46,415 bases of DNA from Acidobacteriota bacterium. GTDB taxonomy: Bacteria > Acidobacteriota > Thermoanaerobaculia > Multivoradales > JAHEKO01. The stretch covers positions 1-46,415 of the forward strand of contig JAOTWP010000017.1 of assembly GCA_029862975.1 (NCBI GenBank), written 5' to 3'. This document shows positions 1 through 7,681 of the stretch, in pieces. A program made the translations under genes and the position numbers. The notes under the pieces were generated by a model. That model made no database searches, was not told where the DNA came from, and worked only from the letters and a program-made list of their open reading frames with translations. The first letter of the stretch is position 1; every line of letters begins with the position of its first letter.

Positions 1-1
1 G

Positions 2-91
2 GCCCGGCAGGCCCTCGAGAATGCCCTCGCCCTGGAGCCCGACAACGAGGAGTTCGTCCGGGCCCTCGAGTCCCTGACGGCGGACGGCTAG
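2..91 (+). CDS. C-terminal end of a TPR-like protein (partial)
   Basis: Reading frame 2 is open from the window edge to a TAG at 89-91 and encodes the last 29 residues of a protein that begins outside the window. The visible part contains A-L-x-L-x-P-D-N, the usual end of a tetratricopeptide repeat helix pair, followed by a short helix. This suggests a TPR protein used for protein-protein contacts, but 29 residues cannot fix a family. The gene is convergent with the Qng1-like gene, with an 84-base gap that includes a short tandem repeat. Confidence 0.6.
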   Translation, partial: ARQALENALALEPDNEEFVRALESLTADG

Positions 92-140
92 CCGGGCAGG
101 CGCGGGGCCGCCCGGCTCGGCACCTGGCGCCCGGCACCTG

Positions 141-185
141 CCGGCCCAGCACCTGCCGGCTCAGTACATGCCGGCTCAGTACATG
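141..185. repeat. Three tandem 15-bp units at the 3' end of the Qng1-like gene
   Basis: Three adjacent 15-base units lie at 141-155, 156-170 and 171-185. The second and third are identical (CCGGCTCAGTACATG) and the first differs at three positions. A looser version precedes them at about 126-140. The last unit contains the stop codon and the final Met-Tyr codons of the minus-strand Qng1-like gene, so the array looks like slippage duplication of the gene's own 3' end. Confidence 0.75.
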
Positions 186-1303
186 ATCGTGCGGGTCAGA
201 TGGTGCGGCCAGTGCGTGGCGTGATAGCTGCCCCACAAGCGCGCGTCCACCTGCGGGATGATCACCTGGAGCTCCGGCGGCCGCAGGGCGTTGATGTCCT
301 CGGTGAGGAGCGCCGTCGCGTACAGCATGTGCGCCCGGATCTCGATCTCCTCGTCGCTGTCGCGGGGGATGAGCTCGTGCCTCTCGATCCTGGCGTCGAG
401 CTCCGGCGTGTACACCATGATGTCCATGACCCTCATGGCCACGGGCACGATGTAGTCCGCGAACGCCGTCATCGAGCCGATGTCGTCGATGCGGAAGCCG
501 CCGTGCCCCTGGAAGCCGGAGTAGAGCCCCCAGTACGCCAGCTGGGCCAGCTTGTAGAACCGGATCGTCCGGCCGCGGTAGGGGCTCGTGTCGTCGAAGC
601 GCGGGAACTCGTGGACGAGCCGGTCCACGAGACCCTTCCCGCCGTCGAAGAGCCGCGGCGAGCAGGTCGCGAGGAAGTTGTGGAAGAAGCCGTCGTAGCG
701 CTCCGCCAGGACCCTGCCGACCTCGTTGAGGACCGCCAGCTTCTCGTCGAGCATCGGCATCTCGATGTTGCCCGAGAAGATCGCGTCGAGCTCGGAGCGG
801 GTGACCGCGGCCAGGTAGCGGCCGTCGAGGACGGGGATCCCCTCCGCCATGGCCCGTTTCAGGCAGGACGTCATCGCCTGGGAGTCGGACCAGGTCCGGC
901 CCTCGAGCTCGGTCTCGAACTTGACGCCGGTCTCGAAATCGCTGAACGCGCTGTTGATCGTGTTCGAGACCATCGTGAAGTCGATGGCCCGCTCGCGGTC
1001 CGTCGCGGGGTCGAAGTCGAGGCCGAAGCGTGGGAACGGCAGCTCCTCGTAGGCCATCCACCGCGCCACCTCGGCGATCCTGGCGACGTCCGTGCGGACG
1101 TGCCGGGACCCCTCGATGACCGGCCGCAGGCTGTCGAGGACGGGGCTGCCGATGGGGCGCGGCCAGCGGAGGGTCGCCGGGGAGTCGGATTCCCGCATGT
1201 CGCCGGTCCTCTCGCCGGTTCTTTCGTCGATGCCGCGGCCACGAGCGACGATGGGGAGCGCCAGCGCGCTCCCCATCGCCGACAGGAAGGAACGTCGATG
1301 CAC
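176..1303 (-). CDS. Qng1/DUF2419-family queuosine nucleoside glycosylase homologue with a Tat-type signal
   Basis: The 375-residue product resembles the queuosine salvage (Q_salvage, DUF2419, human QNG1) family along most of its length. Landmarks are E-G-I-P-V near 154-158, M-P-M-L-D-E-K with N-E-V-G near 182-196, F-P-R-F and F-Y-K-L-A-Q near 233-254, D-I-G-S-M-T-A-F-A-D-Y at 274-284 (its Asp283 matches the family's catalytic Asp), E-I-E-I-R, and a C-terminal L-W...I-M-Y. Known members cleave queuosine or its 5'-monophosphate to release queuine. The N-terminus V-H-R-R-S-F-L followed by a hydrophobic stretch to about residue 21 looks like a twin-arginine signal, unexpected for a cytosolic family. 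The GTG start shares its G with the TAG stop of the upstream receptor gene (TAGTG), implying translational coupling. An alternative ATG at 1198 would drop the signal. The usual N-F-x-F-W segment is changed here to N-S-A-F-S (117-121), so the substrate may differ. Confidence 0.82.
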   Translation of the reverse strand: MHRRSFLSAMGSALALPIVARGRGIDERTGERTGDMRESDSPATLRWPRPIGSPVLDSLRPVIEGSRHVRTDVARIAEVARWMAYEELPFPRFGLDFDPATDRERAIDFTMVSNTINSAFSDFETGVKFETELEGRTWSDSQAMTSCLKRAMAEGIPVLDGRYLAAVTRSELDAIFSGNIEMPMLDEKLAVLNEVGRVLAERYDGFFHNFLATCSPRLFDGGKGLVDRLVHEFPRFDDTSPYRGRTIRFYKLAQLAYWGLYSGFQGHGGFRIDDIGSMTAFADYIVPVAMRVMDIMVYTPELDARIERHELIPRDSDEEIEIRAHMLYATALLTEDINALRPPELQVIIPQVDARLWGSYHATHWPHHLTRTIMY

Positions 1304-4272
1304 TAGTACGTGAAACGCACGCCCAGCTGGATCGCCCGCGGAGTGCTCCCCGGGGAGACCTGGTCGAGAGTGCGGTAGGGCACCCCCGTGGGACCGATGT
1401 CGCCGGGCTGCGGGTTCCCGTCGAGCTCGGAAGCCACCAGCGACGAGATCGCCGGGTTGGAGTACTTGTTGGCGACGTCGAGGATGTTGAAGATGTCCGC
1501 GATCACCTCGATGTGCCGCCGGTCGCCCAGGCTGAAGTTCTTGCTCACCCGGACGTCCAGCTGGTAGAAGTCCGGCTGCCGCGCCGGGTAGCGCTGGAGC
1601 AGGTACTGGCCGTTGACGACGGGACGGTCGTTGTTGCAGCCGTTGTTGTTGACGCCGTCGCCGTTGGTGTCGTCGATGCTGCACGCCGGGTAGGGCACGC
1701 CGCTGCGGGCGATGAAGAGGCCGCTGACGAGGAACCCTCTCCCCAGCTCCTTGGTCCCGGAGATCTTGAGCTGGTGCGGGATGTCGAGCGCGCTGCGGCC
1801 GTAGTCGATGTCGATGTTGTACGGGTCCTGCGGCCCGAAGTAGGTGTCGGTGTCGCGCTCGCTCGACGCGTTGTCCTTGTTCGACGACCAGGAGTAGTTG
1901 ACGAACCACTGGAAGCCGTCGGCGAAGCGGCGGGTGAGGTTGACCACGGCCTGCTGGTAGAGGCCCCTGCTGAAGCTGCCGTTGGCGAGCGCGCCGGCGA
2001 CGGTGTCGTCGACCGGCCCTCCCAGGATCGTGCGTCCGAACTCGTCCGTTCCGAGGCTCTCGAAGTTGCGATTCCACTGCGTGCTGCTGAAGCCGCCGGT
2101 GCGCAGGTAGTCGGATTCGGCGCGGGCCACGGTCGTCGTGACGGTGTACTTGTCGTTGAGCGCCACCTCGAGCGCGACCGTGGTGTTCATCACGCGGGGA
2201 TTGCGCAGGGACGGGTCGTCGTAGGTCGTGTCGAAGGGGCCCTGGGGCACCAGCGGGTCGTCCGGGTCGATGGCGTCGGGCCACAGGTTGGGATACCCGC
2301 CCGGCGGGATGCACGCGGGGTTGAAGAAGCAGAAGGTCACCGCGGTGTTGCCCGATCCCGTGCCGAGGAAGATCGTGGGCGTCTGGGCGTAGTAGAGGCC
2401 CCAGGAGCCGCGAAGGACCGCCGGCCTGCCGCCCATGTCGAAGGAGTAGGCGGCTCCCAGCCGCGGGCCGAACTGGTCGAAATCGTCCGGCGGATCCTGC
2501 GGCGGCGTGCCGAACCGGGTGCCGGAGCCCACGCCGAGGGGGACCGACTCACCGGCGATGGGCGAGCGGGCGGTCGGGTTGTCGGTGCCGTCCCAGCGCA
2601 GCCCGTAGTTGACGGTCAGGTTCGGCTTGACCTGCCACTTGTCCTGCACGTAGAGGCCGTAGCCCGTCTGGTAGACGCGCTCCGTGCGGATCGCGGCCTC
2701 GGCGTAGGGCTCGCCGAGACCGAAGCCCTGGATGAATCCGAAGGGCGTGCCGGCCTGGAAGTCCTCGAGCGTGAAGAACGAGTAGGAGCCCGCCGACCAG
2801 CCGAAGAAGCGGTTGTTGCGGATCGAGTACTGGTTGATGTCGGCGCCGAACTTGACGTCGTGATCGCCGAACGCGACCTGGTAGTTCTCCTGGAACGTGA
2901 TCTTCTCGTTGTCGCCCTGGATGGGCAGGAAGAAGCGCTGGCCGAAGGTGCCGGTGTCGAGGATGTTGATCTCGGGCAGGTTGCTGTTGGGCTCGCGCGG
3001 GCGGATCTGATCCGAGTACATGACCTTGAGCTCGTTGGCGCCGCGGCCGCTCTTCGACACCTTGTTCCAGGTGAAGATCGTGTTGGTGCCCGAGTTCTCG
3101 AACCTCTCGGTGTTGCCGAACGACGCCTGGATCTGGTTCTGGCCGCGGCCGCCGGTGAAGCCGTTCGTCTTGTTCTCGGTGTAGAAGCTGCGGACGCTGA
3201 ACCGGTTCGACGGGTTGGGCAGCGAGTCCCACTTGGCGAGGATCGAGAGCAGGTCCTGGGACTGCTCGTTGGCCCCCTCGAGGGAGGCGAGGTCGCTGAT
3301 GCCAAGCTCCGGAGCCGATACGCCGCTGACGTCGCGGGAGAACTTGGTGACCAGCGGCCCCGTGCGCTCCGACACGTCGAAGGCCACGAAGTAATAGTGC
3401 TTGTCGCGCTTGATCGGCCCGCCCAGGGCGGCGCCGATCTGGTTCTGGCTGTCGATGTTCGGGGGCGTGCCCAGCCAGTCGTCCTCCGTGAGGCTGTCGT
3501 TGCGGTGGTACCAGTGGGCGCTGCCCTGGAGCTGGTTGGTGCCCGACTTGGTCACGACGTTGAGCAGGCCGCCGGTCGAGCGCCCGAACTCGGGGGCGAA
3601 GCCGTTGGTGACGACCTGGAACTCCTGGACCGCTTCGATCGGGATGACGGAGTTCTTGGTCTCGAGGGAGCCGAAGAACTCGCCGAAGAAGTTGTCGCGG
3701 CCGTCGGCGCCGTCGATGGAGAGCCCCGAGTAGTCGCTCTGCTGGCCGCCGAGGCGCAGGCCGCCGCGCAGGCCGGGCGTGACCTGGGCGGCCGGGCTCA
3801 GCAGGGCGAGGTCGCGAAAGTCGCGACCCAGGAGCGGCAGGTTCTCGATCGCCTGCTCGCTGATCAGCTGGCTGACGCCGGCCGAAGCCACGTCGATCGG
3901 GGCCGCCGAGGCCTGGACGGTGATCGTCTCGGTCGCCATCTCGAGCGTCAGGGTGAAGTCGAACGTCAACGAGGCGCCGACGTTGACCTCGATGTCCGCC
4001 ACCTCGCTGGAGAATCCGCTGAGCTCGACCTGCATGCTGTAGCGGCCGGCGGGAATCTGGATCAGCCGGTAGGTGCCGCTTTCGTTGGTCTCCGCCGAGC
4101 GCGAGAAGCCCGTCTCGGGATTCTGCAGCGTGACGGTGGCGCCCGGAATCGAGCCTCCCGTCTCGTCGGTGACGACGCCGCGGACCTGGCCGGCGTCGAG
4201 GGTCTGTCCGCTGGCGATCTGCGCGCAGAGTAGGGCGCCGCCAAGAACCGCAACCAGTCGCGTGTTTCTCAT
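1303..4272 (-). CDS. Oar-type TonB-dependent outer-membrane receptor
   Basis: The product (989 residues) starts with a Sec signal peptide (about 1-22, cleavage after A-S-G), then a carboxypeptidase-regulatory-like beta-sandwich (about 28-110, G-V-V-T-D-E-T-G-G and S-G-T-Y-R). A plug domain follows (about 135-245, with S-I-D-G-A-D-G and V-T-N-G-F-A-P-E-F-G-R-S-T-G-G), then a long barrel region ending in Phe-Thr-Tyr, the aromatic C-terminus expected of outer-membrane barrels. Acidobacterial genomes carry many such receptors, and the substrate cannot be read from sequence. A purine-rich Shine-Dalgarno (GGGGGAGGAAG) precedes the ATG. It lies between an exported nucleoside hydrolase (82 bases upstream) and the Qng1-like gene (overlapping by one base), so a nucleoside-type ligand is a reasonable inference, though Oar-type receptors are also reported to take up proteins or oligosaccharides. 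Confidence 0.92.
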   Translation of the reverse strand: MRNTRLVAVLGGALLCAQIASGQTLDAGQVRGVVTDETGGSIPGATVTLQNPETGFSRSAETNESGTYRLIQIPAGRYSMQVELSGFSSEVADIEVNVGASLTFDFTLTLEMATETITVQASAAPIDVASAGVSQLISEQAIENLPLLGRDFRDLALLSPAAQVTPGLRGGLRLGGQQSDYSGLSIDGADGRDNFFGEFFGSLETKNSVIPIEAVQEFQVVTNGFAPEFGRSTGGLLNVVTKSGTNQLQGSAHWYHRNDSLTEDDWLGTPPNIDSQNQIGAALGGPIKRDKHYYFVAFDVSERTGPLVTKFSRDVSGVSAPELGISDLASLEGANEQSQDLLSILAKWDSLPNPSNRFSVRSFYTENKTNGFTGGRGQNQIQASFGNTERFENSGTNTIFTWNKVSKSGRGANELKVMYSDQIRPREPNSNLPEINILDTGTFGQRFFLPIQGDNEKITFQENYQVAFGDHDVKFGADINQYSIRNNRFFGWSAGSYSFFTLEDFQAGTPFGFIQGFGLGEPYAEAAIRTERVYQTGYGLYVQDKWQVKPNLTVNYGLRWDGTDNPTARSPIAGESVPLGVGSGTRFGTPPQDPPDDFDQFGPRLGAAYSFDMGGRPAVLRGSWGLYYAQTPTIFLGTGSGNTAVTFCFFNPACIPPGGYPNLWPDAIDPDDPLVPQGPFDTTYDDPSLRNPRVMNTTVALEVALNDKYTVTTTVARAESDYLRTGGFSSTQWNRNFESLGTDEFGRTILGGPVDDTVAGALANGSFSRGLYQQAVVNLTRRFADGFQWFVNYSWSSNKDNASSERDTDTYFGPQDPYNIDIDYGRSALDIPHQLKISGTKELGRGFLVSGLFIARSGVPYPACSIDDTNGDGVNNNGCNNDRPVVNGQYLLQRYPARQPDFYQLDVRVSKNFSLGDRRHIEVIADIFNILDVANKYSNPAISSLVASELDGNPQPGDIGPTGVPYRTLDQVSPGSTPRAIQLGVRFTY

Positions 4273-4316
4273 CCGTCTTCCTCCCCCGGTTGAAGGGCTG
4301 TCCGTTCTGTGCGCAG

Positions 4317-4346
4317 AGTCTAGCGCAGCGCCGGACGCGCCGGCAA
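4317..4346 (-). promoter_or_regulatory. Candidate sigma70 promoter for the TonB receptor/Qng1-like pair
   Basis: On the minus strand, TTGCCG (4346-4341) and TAGACT (4322-4317) are separated by 18 bases and lie about 45 bases before the receptor ATG, between the nucleoside hydrolase and receptor genes. The same -10 hexamer occurs in the metK and rpsT promoter candidates of this window. It would allow receptor and glycosylase to be transcribed apart from the hydrolase. Confidence 0.5.
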
Positions 4347-4354
4347 ATCCGCCG

Positions 4355-5527
4355 CTATCGATTCCTCAAACGCTCTATGAAGAGCGCCAGAAAGCGCTCG
4401 GCGTCCACCTCGACGGCCACGTGAGCGTTCGGCTCGACCCGATCGATCCCGGTCATCTTGAGCCGGTCCCCCTCGGGCTCGTTGCGCTCGACGGCGTTGT
4501 GCCGGTTGCCCACCGTCGCCCCGCGGGTGTGCTCACCGCGCGTCTCGACGTCGATTCGCATGTGCCTCGTGCGGACGAACGAAGGGTCCAAGACCACTCC
4601 CACGGCCAGGGGGTCGTGCATCGGCGTGCCGTCGGCGCCGAAGTCGGCGGCCAGCTCGACGAGGAAGGCCATGACCTCGGTCGCGAAATCGTTGAGCGTG
4701 CCGTGGGTTCGGGCGAGCCGCTCGAGGTGCTGGCGCCCGAAGTTGGTCTTGTGGGTCACGTCGAGACCCACCATCGTCACCTTCCAGCCGGCCTGGAAAA
4801 CGAGCTCGGCCGCCTCGGGATCGTTGAAGATGTTGGCCTCAGCCACGGCCGTCACGTTGCCCTCGGTGATCGAGCCGCCCATGATCACGACCTCCTTGAC
4901 GAGGGGCACGATGGTGGGGTCCTTGAGCAGGGCGAGGGCGATGTTGGTGAGCGGACCGACGGGAACCAGGGTGATCTCTCCCGGCATCGCGTGCACCAGG
5001 TCGATGATGAGGTCGGGCGCGAAGCGCGCGTCGGCCGCGCAGCCCGGCGCGGGAAGCTCGATGCCGGCCAGGCCGTTCTCGCCGTGGACGAACTCGGCCG
5101 TGATCAGCTTCTGGGCCAGAGGGCGCCGGGCGCCGCCGGCGACCGGGACGTCGCAGCGCCCGGCGAGAGAGACGAGCCGCAGGGCGTTGTCCAGGGCCTG
5201 ATCGGCCGTCACGTTGCCGGGAACGACCGTGAAGGCGCGCACGTCCAGCTCGGGCGAGCTCAGCGCCAGCAGGATCGCCATCGCGTCGTCCGTGCCCGGG
5301 TCGGTGTCGATGATGACGGCCCGGCGCTCGTTCGGCGCCGCCGGCCGAGGCTCCGTCTGGGCGGCGAGCGGCGAGGCGGCGAGGAGGAGCACCAAGAGGA
5401 GGCGCTGCCACGAGAGGCCGGCGCGGGATTCGCCGGCCCGGGCGCAAGGCGGCGGGGCCGGCTTCGGCGACCGGGCCGCACGCAGCTCGAGCGAATCGAG
5501 GGTCCCCTGGCGGGTGAGTGGAGGCAT
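4355..5527 (-). CDS. Exported inosine-uridine-type nucleoside hydrolase (1)
   Basis: A member of the calcium-dependent IUNH fold, which hydrolyses the N-glycosidic bond of ribonucleosides. The metal motif D-T-D-P-G-T-D-D lies at 74-81, with V-G-P-L-T-N-I-A, M-G-G-S, E-A-N-x-F-N-D-P-E-A-A and the M-H-D-P segment (His304, Asp305) that supplies the leaving-group acid and a calcium ligand. All core residues are present. Residues 39-57 form a hydrophobic segment ending A-A-Q, read as a signal peptide or anchor. It is preceded by an unusual 38-residue basic and proline-rich stretch with no better start codon nearby. The ATG at 5527 has no clear Shine-Dalgarno, so the start is uncertain. It is first in the minus-strand unit with the TonB receptor and Qng1-like gene, and divergent (88-base gap) from the FG-GAP protein. 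Confidence 0.9.
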   Translation of the reverse strand: MPPLTRQGTLDSLELRAARSPKPAPPPCARAGESRAGLSWQRLLLVLLLAASPLAAQTEPRPAAPNERRAVIIDTDPGTDDAMAILLALSSPELDVRAFTVVPGNVTADQALDNALRLVSLAGRCDVPVAGGARRPLAQKLITAEFVHGENGLAGIELPAPGCAADARFAPDLIIDLVHAMPGEITLVPVGPLTNIALALLKDPTIVPLVKEVVIMGGSITEGNVTAVAEANIFNDPEAAELVFQAGWKVTMVGLDVTHKTNFGRQHLERLARTHGTLNDFATEVMAFLVELAADFGADGTPMHDPLAVGVVLDPSFVRTRHMRIDVETRGEHTRGATVGNRHNAVERNEPEGDRLKMTGIDRVEPNAHVAVEVDAERFLALFIERLRNR

Positions 5528-5615
5528 TCGACGGTTTCTGGGGCGCCGGAGCGAAAACGACTCTACGACCGGCCGGAGGTCGAGTCAAGAAGCGGGCTGG
5601 GCTACGCTACGGGCC

Positions 5616-7352
5616 ATGCGCTTCAGGCCCGGTCCGCGGCGTCGCGTCGCCCGTCGCCTTCCCTTGGCGCCCCTGCTGCTGGCGCTGGGCGTGGGACCGC
5701 CCGTCCCGGCGCCGACCACGGGCCGCGGCGCTTCGGGCGCGGACCTCGGGGGGCAGGACTTCGCCGTCCGCTTCGAGGACCGCTCGCGGCAGGTCGGCAT
5801 CGACTTCCGGCACGAGCGCGCCGCGTCGTGGGAGAAGCTCTACGTCGAGACCATGGGCGCGGGTGTCGGCTGGCTCGACTACGACCAGGACGGCTGGCTC
5901 GACGCCTTCTTCGTCAACAGCGGGGCGACGCCGAACTTTGCACCGCCCGAGCCACCGCAGCCGGCCCTCTACCGCAATCTCGGGGACGGCACCTTCGTCG
6001 ACGTGACTCGCGAGAGCGGCTTGTCCGTGGGGCCGGGGTTCTTCTTCTTCGGGGTCGCCGTGGGCGACTACGACGATGACGGCTATCCCGATCTCTACGT
6101 GTCCGGCTACCGCCGCTCGCTGCTCTATCGCAACACCGGAGAGGGCGCCTTCGAGGAGGTGACCGCCCGGGCCGGCGTCGGCAACGACGGGGCCTGGGCG
6201 ACGGCGGCCGGCTGGTTCGACTACGACCGCGACGGCGCTCTCGACCTGCTCGTCACGGGCTACGTGCAGTACGACATCGACCGCAACGTCGTCTGTGGCG
6301 ATCCGACACCCGAGCGCCGCGCCTACTGCCACCCGGACAGTTTCCCGGGGACGTCGCCCAGGCTCTATCGCAACGACGGCGACGGCTCGTTCACCGACGT
6401 CACCGTGGCCGCGGGGCTGCTCAACCCCGACGGCAAGAGTCTCGCCGTGGCGCTCGCCGATCTCGACGGCGACGGCTGGCCCGACGTCTTCATCGCCAAC
6501 GACACCCAGCGCAACTTCGTCTACTTCAACAACGGCGACGGGACCTTCGAGGACGCGAGCTATTTCTCGGGGGCGGGCTTCAGCGAGGACGGCAAGACCG
6601 AGGCGGGCATGAGCGCCGGCGCCGCGGACATCGACGACGACGGCGACATCGACCTCTACGTGAGCCACCTGGACGCCGAGCTCAATCGCCTGTACACGAA
6701 CGAGGGGGACCGGATCTTCGTCGATTCCACGATCACCTCCGGCCTCGGCGCGACGAACATCATGAACAGCAGCTTCGGTGCCCAGTTCCTCGACGCCGAC
6801 AACGACGGCCGTCGCGACCTGCTCGTGGCGAACGGCCACATCATGGACAACATCGCGATCTACCACGCCGGCGTGACCTACGCGGAGGTCAAGAAGCTCT
6901 ACCGCAACGTCGGCGCGGGGCGGTTCGTCGACGTAAGCGGGAGCCAGCCGGCCGCTTTCCTCGAGCCACGAGTCGGCCGCGGCCTGGCGGTGGGCGACTA
7001 CGACAATGACGGGTTCCCGGACTTCGTGGTCAACAACAACGGCGAGCCGGGACAGCTCTTCAGGAACTCGGGGGTCGCCGGCAACCGCTGGCTCGGCGTG
7101 CAGCTGCGCGGCGTCGAGAGCTCGCGCGACGGCACGGGGGCCGCGCTGGCGCTCAGGGCGGGGACCCTCGCCAGCTACGACCAGGCGATCGGCGGCCGCA
7201 GCTACTGCTCGGCGAAGGACCCCCGCATCCTCTTCGGCCTCGCGGAGAGGCAGGCGGCCGACGCCCTCGACGTCCGCTGGCCGAGCGGCCGGCGCCAGCG
7301 CTTCGGCCCCCTGCCCGCCGGCCGCTACGTAACCCTAGTCGAGGTCCCCTAG
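5616..7352 (+). CDS. Secreted FG-GAP repeat protein with ASPIC/UnbV domain (CRTAC1-like)
   Basis: A 578-residue protein with a basic N-terminus and hydrophobic signal (about 10-40). Multiple FG-GAP/VCBS-type repeats follow, each with a calcium-binding loop of the D-x-D-x-D-G type (for example W-L-D-Y-D-Q-D-G, L-A-D-L-D-G-D-G-W-P-D, I-D-D-D-G-D-I-D), together suggesting a beta-propeller. The last ~90 residues (N-R-W-L-G-V-Q-L-R-G onwards, ending V-R-W-P-S-G) match the ASPIC/UnbV domain found at the end of CRTAC1-like proteins. The family is extracellular or cell-surface, and no enzymatic role is established. The start at ATG 5616 puts the signal at the N-terminus; the frame is open further upstream. 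It is divergent from the nucleoside hydrolase at 5527, and its place in the locus is unexplained. Confidence 0.88.
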   Translation: MRFRPGPRRRVARRLPLAPLLLALGVGPPVPAPTTGRGASGADLGGQDFAVRFEDRSRQVGIDFRHERAASWEKLYVETMGAGVGWLDYDQDGWLDAFFVNSGATPNFAPPEPPQPALYRNLGDGTFVDVTRESGLSVGPGFFFFGVAVGDYDDDGYPDLYVSGYRRSLLYRNTGEGAFEEVTARAGVGNDGAWATAAGWFDYDRDGALDLLVTGYVQYDIDRNVVCGDPTPERRAYCHPDSFPGTSPRLYRNDGDGSFTDVTVAAGLLNPDGKSLAVALADLDGDGWPDVFIANDTQRNFVYFNNGDGTFEDASYFSGAGFSEDGKTEAGMSAGAADIDDDGDIDLYVSHLDAELNRLYTNEGDRIFVDSTITSGLGATNIMNSSFGAQFLDADNDGRRDLLVANGHIMDNIAIYHAGVTYAEVKKLYRNVGAGRFVDVSGSQPAAFLEPRVGRGLAVGDYDNDGFPDFVVNNNGEPGQLFRNSGVAGNRWLGVQLRGVESSRDGTGAALALRAGTLASYDQAIGGRSYCSAKDPRILFGLAERQAADALDVRWPSGRRQRFGPLPAGRYVTLVEVP

Positions 7353-7462
7353 AGCGCGGATCCGGTTCAGCAGCGTCTTGCCTCGGGGTGAAGACCGACG
7401 AGCTTCGGAGGTTGGCGCGGGACCCCGGCGGGCTGGTTGCGACTCGGTGGGTTGGAGGTCGT

Positions 7463-7546
7463 GAAAAGAAGCCGGGTAGGGAAGAGAACGGGGGCCTCGC
7501 TGCGAGCTCCCCTGTTCTCTTCCTTACCCGGATCTTTCTTCTTTTC
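7463..7546. repeat. Long imperfect hairpin in the 329-base gap before the amidohydrolase gene
   Basis: The arm at 7463-7494 (GAAAAGAA then GCCGGGTAGGGAAGAGAACG) is the inverse of 7508-7546 (CCCCTGTTCTCTTCC, TTACCCGG, then a pyrimidine run ending CTTCTTTTC), with a 13-base loop and a small bulge. The arm core GGGTAGGG-AAGAGAAC resembles the arms of the repeats at 42.7, 43.9, 44.2 and 46.3 kb, so it is probably a divergent member of the same family. It could act as a terminator for the upstream FG-GAP gene. The rest of 7353-7681 shows no gene. A TACAGT at 7615-7620 could be a -10 box but lacks a convincing -35. Confidence 0.75.
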
Positions 7547-7681
7547 CTTAGCCGGATTCCACTCCTGGTCCGCGCGCGCCAGGCCGATCGAGCCGGAGCC
7601 CGAGGGTGGGGTGGTACAGTCTCGGCGCGAGCGAGCTCGAGCTGAACGGGATGGAGTGCCCCGTGGAGGAGAGGATCCGGG

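Noticed and set aside
1513-4233. 906-codon open frame on the plus strand opposite the TonB receptor
   Set aside because: Low-complexity Val/Arg/Gly/Asp-rich translation with no domain, caused by GC-rich third positions of the receptor gene on the other strand.
4273-5615. preQ1 riboswitch controlling the receptor/Qng1-like unit
   Set aside because: Both leaders were read on both strands; no preQ1-I or preQ1-II conserved segment was seen, so queuosine-linked regulation is not supported by sequence.
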